In this document: positions 24,331 through 33,479 of the stretch, in pieces
How the letters are laid out: every line of letters begins with the position of its first letter
Numbering within the stretch: the stretch's first letter is position 1
Assembly: GCA_022797145.1 (NCBI GenBank)
Contig: JAAWKA010000008.1
Coordinates: 1 to 64,000, forward strand
Length of the DNA: 64,000 nt
Source: Clostridia bacterium
GTDB lineage: Bacteria > Bacillota > Clostridia > TANB77 > CAG-508
Reading direction: 5' to 3'
Notes under the pieces: generated by a model
The model's database searches: none
Told to the model about the DNA's origin: nothing
Seen by the model: only the letters and a program-made list of their open reading frames with translations
Made by a program: the position numbers and the translations under genes

Positions 24331-24432
24331 AATTTTAATATAACACATTTTACATAAAATTACAATATTTTTGTATGTTTTTTTATGTTCACATATATGG
24401 ATGTAAGAAATAAAAATAAATTATCTTATTAT

Positions 24433-25344
24433 TTAATTCATTGTAACTGCTCCAGTTATTTCATTTATATCTTTTATATTATATAAATTCATATATTCTT
24501 CTATACCTTTTATAATTTCCATACTTATATTTGGTTTTACTAAATTTCCTGCTCCAATAGATATAGCTGTTGCACCTGCTAGAATAAATTCTATAGCATC
24601 TTCTTTTGTCATAATTCCACCCATTCCTAATATTGGAATATTAACTGCTTGTGCAACTTGATATACCATTCTAACTGCTACAGGTTTTATTGCTGGTCCA
24701 GATAGCCCTCCTGTATTATTAGCTAAAATAGGTTTTTTCTTATGTATATCTATACTCATAGCTAATAATGTATTTATTAATGAAACCCCATCTGCTCCAC
24801 CTTCTTGTGCTCCTTTTGCAGGTTGTGTTATGTCTGTTACATTAGGTGTTAATTTTACTATCAGTGGCTTACTCGTAAGAACTTTTCTTACTTCTTGTGT
24901 TACTGTTTTTACTCCTTCATATGTTGTTCCAAATGCAAGGCATCCTTTTTTTACATTTGGACATGATAAGTTTAATTCAACTCCATCTATGTCCAAAGTG
25001 TTTAAAACTTTGCATAGTTCTACATATTCTTCTATTGTATTTCCTATTGCATTAACGATTATTGCTGTATCATATTTTTTTAACCATGGTAAATCATATT
25101 GCATAAAAAATTCTAATCCTGGATTTTGAAGTCCTATAGAGTTTAACATTCCACTTGATGTTTCACATACTCGAGGTGGTTTATTTCCTGAACGTGGTTT
25201 TAATGATGTCCCTTTTGTTATTATTGCTCCTAATTTATTTAAATCTATAAAGTCTGTAAATTCCCTTCCATAGCCAAATGTTCCTGATGCTACTGTTACA
25301 GGATTTTTCATTTTTATACCTGCTAAATTAACATTTGTATTCAT
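24433..25344 (-). CDS. pyrD: Dihydroorotate dehydrogenase B, catalytic subunit
   Basis: 303 residues, class 1B. It oxidises dihydroorotate to orotate with FMN and passes electrons to PyrK. Visible are NPVTVASGTFGYG, GTSLKPRSGN, NSIGLQNPG, the catalytic-Cys block ELNLSCPNVKKG, KLTPNVTD, NNTGGLSGPAIKP and GMGGI. Last gene of the leftward pyrC-F-K-D operon; GGGAGAAAATC precedes ATG 25344. Confidence 0.95.
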   Translation of the reverse strand: MNTNVNLAGIKMKNPVTVASGTFGYGREFTDFIDLNKLGAIITKGTSLKPRSGNKPPRVCETSSGMLNSIGLQNPGLEFFMQYDLPWLKKYDTAIIVNAIGNTIEEYVELCKVLNTLDIDGVELNLSCPNVKKGCLAFGTTYEGVKTVTQEVRKVLTSKPLIVKLTPNVTDITQPAKGAQEGGADGVSLINTLLAMSIDIHKKKPILANNTGGLSGPAIKPVAVRMVYQVAQAVNIPILGMGGIMTKEDAIEFILAGATAISIGAGNLVKPNISMEIIKGIEEYMNLYNIKDINEITGAVTMN

Positions 25345-25404
25345 GATTTTCTCCCTAATAATATATTTAGGTTTTTATATGGCTTTACCTATAAACCTTT
25401 AATT

Positions 25405-26199
25405 TTAGAAATCTACATCAAAGGCATTAAATACTGGGCCTGCTTTACATACATGCCAATATTCTGGTGATTCTTTTGAACTTCTTGAGGTTTTTACTGC
25501 ACATCCTAAACATGCCCCTAATCCACAAGCCATTTTTTCTTCTAGTGATACTTGACATTCTATATTACATTGTTTTGCAAGTTCCTTTACAGCTCTTAAC
25601 ATTGGTAATGGACCACATGCTAATATAGAATCTATTTCTTGATTTTTTATATCTTCTTTTAATAAATCTATTGCAAATCCTTTTGTTCCATATGAACCAT
25701 CATCTGTTGTAATATTTAATTTATCAGATACCTTTTTAAATTCTTCTTCTAAGATAACACAATCTTTGTTTCTATATCCCAAGTATATATTTATATGTGA
25801 TTTAGTTTGTGATTTTAAATTTTTTGCTAATTCATATAAAGGAAATACTCCAATTCCACCACCTATTATGGAAACATTTTTATATTCTTTTATCCCAAAT
25901 GTTCCATACCCCAATGGTCCTATGATATCAATCTCTTCTCCAACTTCTCTTTTTGATAATATTTGGGTTCCTATTCCCTTTTCTTGAAATATAAATTCTA
26001 GTATTCCTTTTTCTTTTTCCATATTATATATACTAATTGGTCTTCTTAAGAATGGTTGTACTTGATCTTGAACTCGTATTTCTATAAAATTTCCTGGTTT
26101 TGCTTGTTTTACTATCTCTGGTGCCTGTACACTAAATTTGTATATATCATTTTTTAATTGTTCTTTTTTTATTAATTTTGCATTTATATTAACCTTCAT
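25405..26199 (-). CDS. pyrK: Dihydroorotate dehydrogenase B, electron transfer subunit
   Basis: 264 residues. FAD-binding PFLRRPISIYN, NAD-binding IGGGIGVFPLYELAK and the C-terminal 2Fe-2S ligands in EEKMACGLGACLGCAVKT with a later HVCKAGPVF. It links PyrD to NAD+. It lies 60 nt upstream of pyrD in the operon. Confidence 0.95.
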   Translation of the reverse strand: MKVNINAKLIKKEQLKNDIYKFSVQAPEIVKQAKPGNFIEIRVQDQVQPFLRRPISIYNMEKEKGILEFIFQEKGIGTQILSKREVGEEIDIIGPLGYGTFGIKEYKNVSIIGGGIGVFPLYELAKNLKSQTKSHINIYLGYRNKDCVILEEEFKKVSDKLNITTDDGSYGTKGFAIDLLKEDIKNQEIDSILACGPLPMLRAVKELAKQCNIECQVSLEEKMACGLGACLGCAVKTSRSSKESPEYWHVCKAGPVFNAFDVDF

Positions 26200-26232
26200 T
26201 ATATTTACCTCTCTATACTTTTAGGTTTAATT

Positions 26233-27165
26233 TTATTTATTTTTTATTGCCTTGTTTAATTCTTCTTTCATTCTAATTGCCTCTTGTCTAGTTGCTTTTG
26301 CAAATTGTTCTTCGTTATATTTATTTTTCCATAATTCTGATTTGTATGCATACATTAAGCTTCTTGATGCATTTACAATTCCTCCTAAGCCTTTTTTATC
26401 AAATCCCAATGCTATATCTTCTGCTTTTCCTCCTTGTGCTCCATATCCTGGAATTAGAAAGTATGAATTTGGCATAATTTTTCTTAGTTCTTCTAATTGT
26501 TTTGGATATGTTGCTCCTACTACAGCAGATACTGAACTATATCCATTTTCTCCTATTAGTTCTTTTCCCCATTCATTTACTAATTTTGCTACTTTTATAT
26601 AAATTTCTTCTCCATCATGTGTTTTTATATCTTGAATTTCTCCTGAGGATTTATTTGAAGTTTTTACTAATATAAATATTCCTTTTTTATATTTTATAGC
26701 ATCATTTATAAATGGTTGTATACCATCTATTCCTAGATATGGATTTACTGTTACAAATTCCACATCAAAAATCGCTTCTTGTTTATTTAATAAATTAGTT
26801 CTTCCTAAATAGGCATTAGAATAGCCTTCTGCTGTTGAACCTATATCGCCTCTTTTTATATCTGCTATTACAATCATGCCTTTTTTCTTTGCATATTCAC
26901 AAGTTTCTTTAAATATTTTAATTCCATCTACTCCAAACATCTCATAAAATGCTATTTGTGGTTTTATTGCTGGTATTATATCAAATGTTTCATTTATTAT
27001 TTGCTTATTAAATTCTAATATAGCTTCACATGCTCCTTGTATATTTTTTTCATATTTTTTGGTTATATACTCTGGTAACATTTCATATCTTGGGTCTAAT
27101 CCAATTACAGTCGGATTGTTCATTTCCTTTATTTTATCTATTAAATTATCCATCATATTTTTCAT
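26233..27165 (-). CDS. pyrF: Orotidine 5'-phosphate decarboxylase, type 2
   Basis: 310 residues, the longer subfamily-2 form. Active-site lysine block IVIADIKRGDIGSTAEGYS, N-terminal VIGLDPRYEMLP and phosphate-binding LIPGYGAQGGKAED. It makes UMP from OMP. AAGGAGAAG precedes ATG 27165; 33 nt separate it from pyrK. Confidence 0.95.
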   Translation of the reverse strand: MKNMMDNLIDKIKEMNNPTVIGLDPRYEMLPEYITKKYEKNIQGACEAILEFNKQIINETFDIIPAIKPQIAFYEMFGVDGIKIFKETCEYAKKKGMIVIADIKRGDIGSTAEGYSNAYLGRTNLLNKQEAIFDVEFVTVNPYLGIDGIQPFINDAIKYKKGIFILVKTSNKSSGEIQDIKTHDGEEIYIKVAKLVNEWGKELIGENGYSSVSAVVGATYPKQLEELRKIMPNSYFLIPGYGAQGGKAEDIALGFDKKGLGGIVNASRSLMYAYKSELWKNKYNEEQFAKATRQEAIRMKEELNKAIKNK

Positions 27166-27197
27166 TTTTACTTCTCCTTATATATAGAATACTTTAC

Positions 27198-28475
27198 TTA
27201 GGCTTTTTCATAAACTATTTTTCCTGAAACTATTGTGTATACTACTTGTCCTTTTAATTTTTTACCTATGAAAGGAGTGTTTTTTGACTTTGATACTATA
27301 TCTTCTTTTTGATAAATATATTCTATATTAGGATCAAATATAGTTAGATCTGCATCTTTTGTTTTGCTTATTTGTCCTTTGTTTTTTAAGCCTAATAATT
27401 GTGCTGGATTGTATGATGTTAGTCTTACTAAATCTAAATATGTTATATAATTTTTATCTATTAAATTTGTTATTGTTGCAGCTAATGCTGTTTCAAATCC
27501 TATTATTCCATTTGGGGCTGTTGTTAAATCCTTTTGTTTTTCTTCTTCTGCATGTGGTGCATGATCTGTTATTATTGCATCTATTGTTCCATCTTGTAAC
27601 CCTTTTATTATTTCTTGTTTATCTTTTTCTTCTCTTAATGGTGGATTCATTTTTGCATTTGTACCTGATACCAATACTTCTTCTTGTGTAAAAGTATAGT
27701 AATGTGGACATGTTTCACATGTTACTTTTACTCCTCTTTTTTTTGCATCTCTTATCATGTTTACAGATGTTTTTGTACTTATATGACATATATGTGCTCT
27801 TACATTGTTTGTTTCAGATATTACGATCTCTCTTGCTGCCATTATTTCTTCCGCTTCTGGTAGTATTCCTTCTACTTGTAATTGTTCTGCTACATTTCCT
27901 GAATTAATTGCTCCTTTTCCTACTGTTTTTTCTTCACAATGAGATGCTACAAAGGTTCCTTGTTTGTCTGCTTCTATTATTGCTTGTCTCATTATATTAG
28001 CATTTATAACTGGCATTCCATCATCTGAAAACGCAATTGCTCCTGCTTTTTTTAATTCTTTAAAATCTACTAATTCTTCTCCCTTTTCTCCTTTTGTTAC
28101 GCTTGCATATGGTAATACATTGCATAAATTTACTCTTTTAGCTTCTTTAATTACTTGCTCTAGAACATTAATATTATCTGGTGTTGGTTTTGTATTTGGC
28201 ATTGGACAAATTGTTGTAAATCCTCCTTTTACAGCACTTTGTGATCCTGTTTTTATTGTTTCTTTATATTCAAACCCTGGTTCTCTTAAATGACAATGGA
28301 TATCTATCATTCCTGGTATGATAAATAATCCTGTACAATCAATTACTTTATCTGCATTTTCATTAATTTCCTTTTCTACTTTTTCTATTTTATCATCTCG
28401 TATTAAAATATCCATTTTTTCATTTATTTGTGATATGTAATCAATTGTTTTTCCATTTTTTAGTAAAATTGTCAT
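27198..28475 (-). CDS. pyrC: Dihydroorotase
   Basis: 425 residues, class I dihydroorotase. Metal-binding HCHLREPGFEYKE, carboxylated-Lys region, SHCEEKTV, HICHISTKTSV, and catalytic DHAPHAEEEK are all present. It cyclises carbamoyl aspartate to dihydroorotate. First pyr gene of the operon, with AAGGAGGAAATAAA before ATG. pyrB and a canonical pyrE are not in this operon. Confidence 0.95.
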   Translation of the reverse strand: MTILLKNGKTIDYISQINEKMDILIRDDKIEKVEKEINENADKVIDCTGLFIIPGMIDIHCHLREPGFEYKETIKTGSQSAVKGGFTTICPMPNTKPTPDNINVLEQVIKEAKRVNLCNVLPYASVTKGEKGEELVDFKELKKAGAIAFSDDGMPVINANIMRQAIIEADKQGTFVASHCEEKTVGKGAINSGNVAEQLQVEGILPEAEEIMAAREIVISETNNVRAHICHISTKTSVNMIRDAKKRGVKVTCETCPHYYTFTQEEVLVSGTNAKMNPPLREEKDKQEIIKGLQDGTIDAIITDHAPHAEEEKQKDLTTAPNGIIGFETALAATITNLIDKNYITYLDLVRLTSYNPAQLLGLKNKGQISKTKDADLTIFDPNIEYIYQKEDIVSKSKNTPFIGKKLKGQVVYTIVSGKIVYEKA

Positions 28476-28532
28476 ATTTTATTTCCTCCTTATTAATTTT
28501 AAATTTTATCATTTGTTAACTATTTTTTCAAC

Positions 28533-29423
28533 TTATTTTATGTATATATTATTAATTTTATCTATCCGAATATTTATTAAAATAATTCCTAGTATAATTA
28601 TTATTGAAGCTATTATTTTTTTTAATATATTTTCTTTTTCTTTTAATATTATATATCCAGCTATTACATTAGTTATTACTGTTAATGCTATAAATGGTGC
28701 TATTTTTGTTATATTTCCTAGTTGATATGCTCTTATTTGTGTTATTACCATTAGTGACCACGTAGTTCCTGTTAATATTAATATTTTTTTATTCGCTATT
28801 TTTATTTCTTCTTTTATTTGTTTTATTCCTATTTTTTCTGTTATGCTTATTAAAGTTGCTGAAGTTATTAATGTTATTCCTATATACATTGGTAAATTAA
28901 ATTTTTCAGATATTCCAATATCAATACAGTTTGCTATTGATATTGATAGACTTCCTATTATTTCAAATATCATGTATTTGTTGAATTTTATTTTTCCTTT
29001 TTCATATAGTATTAAAATATTACTAAATATTATTAATATCCCACCTAATATTTGTTTCCATATAAATGGTTCTTTAAAAAATAACAGTCCCCAAGTTATT
29101 ACAAATACTGTTGATATTTGCCTTAATATATTAAATGTTGATACTTCTAATCCTCTTCTAGCTGTTGAGTTTAGTCTATCTGATATGGCATAAAATATTA
29201 TTGCTAATCCCCAAAAAATATATATTTTAGGTTCTTTTGCAATTTGTATATCAAATAATGGTATTAGTATAAATGATGTAAATCCTGCTATAATTTCTAG
29301 TATTACAACTAATGTTGCATCTTTTTTTACATTCTTCGTACTTATTTTATATGATTGATTATGTATTAAAGTAATGATTAAAAATATTATTATATAAAAC
29401 CACCACGTATTCATTAAATTCAT
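28533..29423 (-). CDS. EamA/DMT-superfamily transporter
   Basis: 296 residues with ten predicted hydrophobic helices in two repeats, typical of the drug/metabolite transporter superfamily. The repeat feature LLFFKEPFIWKQILGGILII and the second VIAGYIILKEKENILKKIIA match the EamA end-of-repeat motif. It lies 57 nt upstream of pyrC on the same strand and may share its transcript, suggesting but not proving a nucleobase-related substrate. Start may be 29423 or the ATG at 29411; neither has a strong ribosome site. Confidence 0.8.
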   Translation of the reverse strand: MNLMNTWWFYIIIFLIITLIHNQSYKISTKNVKKDATLVVILEIIAGFTSFILIPLFDIQIAKEPKIYIFWGLAIIFYAISDRLNSTARRGLEVSTFNILRQISTVFVITWGLLFFKEPFIWKQILGGILIIFSNILILYEKGKIKFNKYMIFEIIGSLSISIANCIDIGISEKFNLPMYIGITLITSATLISITEKIGIKQIKEEIKIANKKILILTGTTWSLMVITQIRAYQLGNITKIAPFIALTVITNVIAGYIILKEKENILKKIIASIIIILGIILINIRIDKINNIYIK

Positions 29424-29659
29424 TATTTTTACATATAATTCAATTATTACATTGTTATATAAAATTATCGAATTATTTCTCCTTTCTTTTAAAATTTTAT
29501 ATAATATATCTAATACTGTAAATTTGTTTTATTTTTTTGTTTGTTTTATTATATATTATAAATATTTTTATTGTCAAAATACTTATTTTTACCTTTATTT
29601 TAATTCTATTTTTGATTTATATTGCATATGTTTTACTAATATCTTTAGGGGGTAATTTT

Positions 29660-30895
29660 ATGCATATAAATATTAAATATTTTTATAAGATTTTATGTAT
29701 TTTACTGGTATTTTCTTTCATTTTTCCTAGCTTCTTATTTGCTTATGATGATTATTATATATGGTCTGATGATAGTGTTATTACTTCTGTTAATTCAAAT
29801 GAGGTAAGAAAAATAGAAAATTCCTCTTTAAACTTAGAGTCTGGTGGGGCTGTTTTAATTGAACAAAATAGTGGAAAGGTTTTATATGAACATAATATGC
29901 ATGAAAAGCTTCGTCCTGCTAGTGTTACTAAAGTTATGACGATTTTGCTTATTATGGAAGCTTTAGATAGTGGTAGAATCACCCTTAATACTCCTATTCC
30001 TTGCAGTCAAAATGCAAGTTCTATGGGAGGCTCTCAAATTTGGCTTGATGTTAAAGAAAATTTAACTGTTCATGAGATGTTAAAGGCTATTTGTGTTGTT
30101 TCTGCAAATGATTGTACTGTTGCTATGGCTGAATATTTAGCAGGTTCTGAGCAAGCTTTTGTAGATCAAATGAATGTAAAGGCAAAACAATTAGGCATGA
30201 ATAATACTTCCTTTAAAAATTGTCATGGTATTGATGAAGATGGACATTTTACTTCTAGTTATGATATTGCTCTTATGTCTAGAGAATTGTTAGTAAAGCA
30301 TCCTAAAATTACTGAATATACAACTATTTGGATGGATTCTCTTCGTGATGGTAAGTCTCAGCTTGTAAATACTAACAAACTAATACGAAATTATAGAGGG
30401 GCTACTGGCTTAAAGACTGGTTCTACTTCTGTTGCTTTATATAATTTATCTGCTAGTGCTACTCGTGATGATCTTTCTTTAATTGCTGTTGTTATGAAAG
30501 CTCCTTCTACAAAGGTTCGTTTTGAAGAAGCTCAAAGATTACTTGATTATGGATTTAATAATTATTCTTATAAAGAATTTGGAAAAAGTGGTGATGTTAT
30601 AAAAAATATCATTGTTAATAAGGGTATAAGTTCTAATGTAAATGCTATTTTATCTTCTTCTTCTGGTGCACTTGTAAAAAAAGGGCAAGAGAAAAATCTT
30701 GTACAAAATGTTCAATTAGAAGAAAATATTATTGCTCCTGTTTCTAAAGGGCAAAAGTTAGGGGAGATTATTTATTCTTTAAATGATGAAATTGTAGGTC
30801 ATTGTGATATTATTGCTTCTGATAATGTTAATAAAATAAGTTTATGGAATATGACTACTTATTTGTATGAAATCTGGTATAAGTTGATTAGGTAA
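29660..30895 (+). CDS. dacF: D-alanyl-D-alanine carboxypeptidase (DacF/PBP5-like)
   Basis: 411 residues from ATG 29660 behind AGGGGGT; longer readings extend into the promoter region. A signal peptide (ILCILLVFSFIFPSFLFA) precedes the S11 penicillin-binding domain with SxxK as S88VTK91, SAN in VVSANDCTVAMAEYL, and KTG in GLKTGSTS. A C-terminal beta domain and an amphipathic end for membrane attachment follow. It trims the terminal D-Ala of peptidoglycan pentapeptides outside the cell. Confidence 0.93.
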   Translation: MHINIKYFYKILCILLVFSFIFPSFLFAYDDYYIWSDDSVITSVNSNEVRKIENSSLNLESGGAVLIEQNSGKVLYEHNMHEKLRPASVTKVMTILLIMEALDSGRITLNTPIPCSQNASSMGGSQIWLDVKENLTVHEMLKAICVVSANDCTVAMAEYLAGSEQAFVDQMNVKAKQLGMNNTSFKNCHGIDEDGHFTSSYDIALMSRELLVKHPKITEYTTIWMDSLRDGKSQLVNTNKLIRNYRGATGLKTGSTSVALYNLSASATRDDLSLIAVVMKAPSTKVRFEEAQRLLDYGFNNYSYKEFGKSGDVIKNIIVNKGISSNVNAILSSSSGALVKKGQEKNLVQNVQLEENIIAPVSKGQKLGEIIYSLNDEIVGHCDIIASDNVNKISLWNMTTYLYEIWYKLIR

Positions 30896-30915
30896 TCTTT
30901 TAATAGTTATTTAAT

Positions 30916-30945
30916 AAAAAAGTTATTTTGTATAGTAACTTTTTT
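30916..30945. terminator. Terminator after dacF
   Basis: AAAAAAGTTA-10 nt-TAACTTTTTT, followed by more T residues. Confidence 0.7.
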
Positions 30946-31076
30946 ATTTTGGTTTTATATTTTTGCTATAAGTGCTTTATATTTTAATTATTAATTAATT
31001 GACATTATTCTTTTTTTATTTTATTATAAATTAGAAAATTTTGATATTTATTAATATATAGAAAGGAATTGTTGTT

Positions 31077-31931
31077 ATGGGAAGTTTGAAAACTCATTTA
31101 TTTGAAACAAATGCAATTAAGGTATGTAAAGATGATTCTCCTTTTTGGTATACTTCTGGGAAAATTGGACCTTATTTTATTAATACACATTTTGTTTATG
31201 GTGATGAAGAATCTGCAACAAATTTATTAAAAGTTATAGATGAAATAAAACAAGATAAAATAAATCTTCCAAAGATTATTTTTGACTTGGTTTTAAAACA
31301 ATACAACAGTAATAATATTTATAAAGATGTAATTGATGAAATGATTAGTTTTATAAAACTCAATATTAATATAGATGAAATTGATTATATTTCTGGTGGT
31401 GAAAGAAGAGATTGGTTCTTTTCTTATATGGCTTCTTATTTACTAGATAAACCTCAGATTACTATTTTTAAGGATTTAACTACTATTGTTAGTTCTAGTA
31501 ATTTTTCTGAAACCAATTCTATATCTAGCTTATCAGAAAAGAAGGTTTTACATATTGCTGATTTAATTACTGTTGCTTCTAGTTATATTCGTGCTTGGAT
31601 TCCTGCTATTCAAAATTTAGGTGCAGAACTTGTTTGTAGTTTAGCTTTAGTTGATAGAATGCAAGGTGGTTCTAAAAGGTTAGAAGATTTAGGTATTAAA
31701 TCATATGCTATGGTTAAAATTGATGAAGATTTATTTAATATGGCTCTTCAAAAAAATATTATTAATGAACGCCAATTTAATATGCTTATTGATTTTTATC
31801 ATGATCCTGATGGAAGTATGAGAGAATTTCTGATTTCTCACCCCAATTTTATAAAGAATGCTTTAAGTTCAGATAAAAAAACTGCTGAGAGAGCTAAACT
31901 TTGTGTTGATGGGAATTTATATAGTTTATAG
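31077..31931 (+). CDS. Orotate phosphoribosyltransferase-like PRTase
   Basis: 284 residues, longer than classical PyrE (about 210). SPFWYTSGKIGPYFINTHFVYGD resembles the OPRT N-terminal hood; EIDYISGGERRDWFFSYMASYLL replaces the usual PRPP-proximal loop; VLHIADLITVASSYIRAWIPAI sits where the acidic PRPP-binding strand lies. Extra helices come in the middle and at the end. It would convert orotate to OMP, the step missing from the nearby operon, but the PRPP motif is atypical, so another PRTase-like role is possible. Confidence 0.65.
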   Translation: MGSLKTHLFETNAIKVCKDDSPFWYTSGKIGPYFINTHFVYGDEESATNLLKVIDEIKQDKINLPKIIFDLVLKQYNSNNIYKDVIDEMISFIKLNINIDEIDYISGGERRDWFFSYMASYLLDKPQITIFKDLTTIVSSSNFSETNSISSLSEKKVLHIADLITVASSYIRAWIPAIQNLGAELVCSLALVDRMQGGSKRLEDLGIKSYAMVKIDEDLFNMALQKNIINERQFNMLIDFYHDPDGSMREFLISHPNFIKNALSSDKKTAERAKLCVDGNLYSL

Positions 31932-31951
31932 TATTTTAATTTTATGTAAAA

Positions 31952-31986
31952 AACTAAAATATTTTAGCAATATTTTAGTTTTTTTA
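31952..31986 (+). terminator. Terminator after the PRTase-like gene
   Basis: AACTAAAATATT-5 nt-AATATTTTAGTT with a run of T residues. Confidence 0.8.
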
Positions 31987-31990
31987 TTTA

Positions 31991-33127
31991 TCATTTTTTC
32001 CCTAATGTTATTTTTACTGGAGAGTTTATTCCATTTCTTTTTACTAATAATGTTACTTCATCTCCTGGTTTTTTTGTATATATATATTGTCTTAACTCAC
32101 TCATTTTGTTTAGGCTTATATCATCAATTTTAATTATTATATCTCTTTGTTTTATTCCTCCTATTTCTGCTGGACTATTTGTTATTACTTGTGCTACATA
32201 TATTCCTTCATCAAATTCTAGTTTTGAATCTAGATATGGTACTACTTCTTTATCGTATGAAAAAATCCCTATACTGGCTTCTTCAAATTCGCCTGTTTTA
32301 TTAAAGCTTTCTATTATTGGTTTTATTATGTTGATTGGTATTGCAAATCCAATTCCTTCTGCTGATGTAATTTTTACAGAATTAATTCCTATTACCTCTC
32401 CTTTTGTATTTATTAAAGGTCCTCCGCTGTTTCCAGGATTTATAGTTGCATCTGTTTGTATAAGATCTTCCATATAGGATGATTTTTCTTCTTCTTCTAT
32501 TTTTATTGTTCTATTTACTGCACTTATGATTCCTGAGGTGACTGTTCTTTTAAATTCAAATCCTATTGGATTTCCTATTGCATACACTGTTTGAGCTATT
32601 CTTACTGTGTTTGAATCTCCTAATTTTGCATATGCTAATCCTTGTGCATTTATTTTTATTATTGCAAGGTCTAAATCTATATCTGACCATACTACTGTTG
32701 CTTGATAATCTTTTCCATTTTCTAATGTTACATAACACATGCTGTATTTGCCTCCTGCAACATGCTGATTTGTCAAGATATATCCATTTTCAGATAAAAT
32801 AATTCCTGTTCCTAGACCTAGTTTTTGTGTGTTATTTTCAACAAATATTGAGTTTCCATTTTCTTTTAGTTTGGATATTCCTACTACTGATTTTGATACT
32901 TCTTCAATTATATCTGTTATGTTTCTATCTTCTTGTATCTTTTCTTCTATTTGCTGTGTTGTTTTACTCGCTGTGTATTGATTTTCTCCTAAATTTCCTC
33001 CTAAGTCTATATTTATGTATAAGTTAAACAAATAAAACCCAGCTATTGTTATAAAAAACAGAATAGATATAGTGATTACCATTATTTTTGAATTACTTTT
33101 AGGCTTTTTTATTTTTCTTCTTTTCAT
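31991..33127 (-). CDS. htrA: HtrA/DegP-type membrane serine protease
   Basis: 378 residues from ATG 33127 (AAGAGGCG upstream); an earlier in-frame ATG gives an implausible leader. A Lys-rich cytoplasmic end and one transmembrane helix (IMVITISILFFITIAGFYLF) precede a trypsin-like domain with catalytic H122 (TNQHV), D153 (DLDLAI) and S234 (NPGNSGGP), and one C-terminal PDZ domain (SPAEIGGIKQRDIIIKID). It degrades misfolded exported proteins at the membrane surface. Confidence 0.93.
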   Translation of the reverse strand: MKRRKIKKPKSNSKIMVITISILFFITIAGFYLFNLYINIDLGGNLGENQYTASKTTQQIEEKIQEDRNITDIIEEVSKSVVGISKLKENGNSIFVENNTQKLGLGTGIILSENGYILTNQHVAGGKYSMCYVTLENGKDYQATVVWSDIDLDLAIIKINAQGLAYAKLGDSNTVRIAQTVYAIGNPIGFEFKRTVTSGIISAVNRTIKIEEEEKSSYMEDLIQTDATINPGNSGGPLINTKGEVIGINSVKITSAEGIGFAIPINIIKPIIESFNKTGEFEEASIGIFSYDKEVVPYLDSKLEFDEGIYVAQVITNSPAEIGGIKQRDIIIKIDDISLNKMSELRQYIYTKKPGDEVTLLVKRNGINSPVKITLGKK

Positions 33128-33227
33128 ATTACGCCTCTTTTCTATATTGTTTTTATATATTTTTTCCGATTTTTTTGGTTTTAAACATTTTTGTATAAAA
33201 AACACTATAAGTAATTTTTTTGTCTTA

Positions 33228-33256
33228 TTGACGATTTGTTTATGTTTTTATATAAT
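33228..33256 (+). promoter_or_regulatory. Strong promoter of an orphan short transcript
   Basis: TTGACG (33228-33233), 17-nt spacer, TATAAT (33251-33256). ATCCT-CTCTT-AGGAT right after the expected start makes a 5' hairpin. Confidence 0.7.
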
Positions 33257-33299
33257 GTGTATATCCTCTCTTAGGATAAAAAGGAGGCTAGTTTTTCAA

Positions 33300-33365
33300 G
33301 TGAAAAGTCTATTTAAATTAATTGCTTTGTTTTTAATTTTTTTGATTTTGAAAAATTTGGAATAA
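33300..33365 (+). CDS. Candidate 21-residue hydrophobic peptide
   Basis: GTG 33300 opens a frame encoding a basic start (MKSLFK), a run of 13 hydrophobic residues (LIALFLIFLIL) and a short polar end (KNLE). AAGGAGG lies 12 nt upstream, further than ideal. The ORF lies neatly between its own consensus promoter and a perfect GC-rich terminator, giving a transcript of about 140 nt. The size and make-up resemble type I toxin peptides or small membrane regulators. No antisense RNA is evident. The alternative is a non-coding RNA. Confidence 0.5.
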   Translation: MKSLFKLIALFLIFLILKNLE

Positions 33366-33371
33366 TAGGCT

Positions 33372-33407
33372 AAAGGCAGGTATTTGAGCTACCTGCCTTT
33401 TGTTTTT
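33372..33407 (+). terminator. Terminator of the orphan short transcript
   Basis: AAAGGCAGGTA-7 nt-TACCTGCCTTT, a perfect 11-bp stem unusually GC-rich for this region, followed by TGTTTTT. Confidence 0.85.
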
Positions 33408-33479
33408 CAAAAAAGTCTATCTTTAATGGATTATAATTATAGCATTGATGTTAATATTTGTCAATTTCATCAACACTCC

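Noticed and set aside
24403..24416. ATATATGGATGTAAG shared with about 1725-1740 as a dispersed repeat
   Set aside because: Only ~15 bp in very AT-rich DNA with unrelated surroundings; chance is likely.
27359..27907. Long + strand frames rich in Leu and Phe opposite the pyr genes
   Set aside because: They are antisense shadows of pyrC with no ribosome sites; Leu/Phe richness is what the complement of Lys/Glu-rich coding gives.
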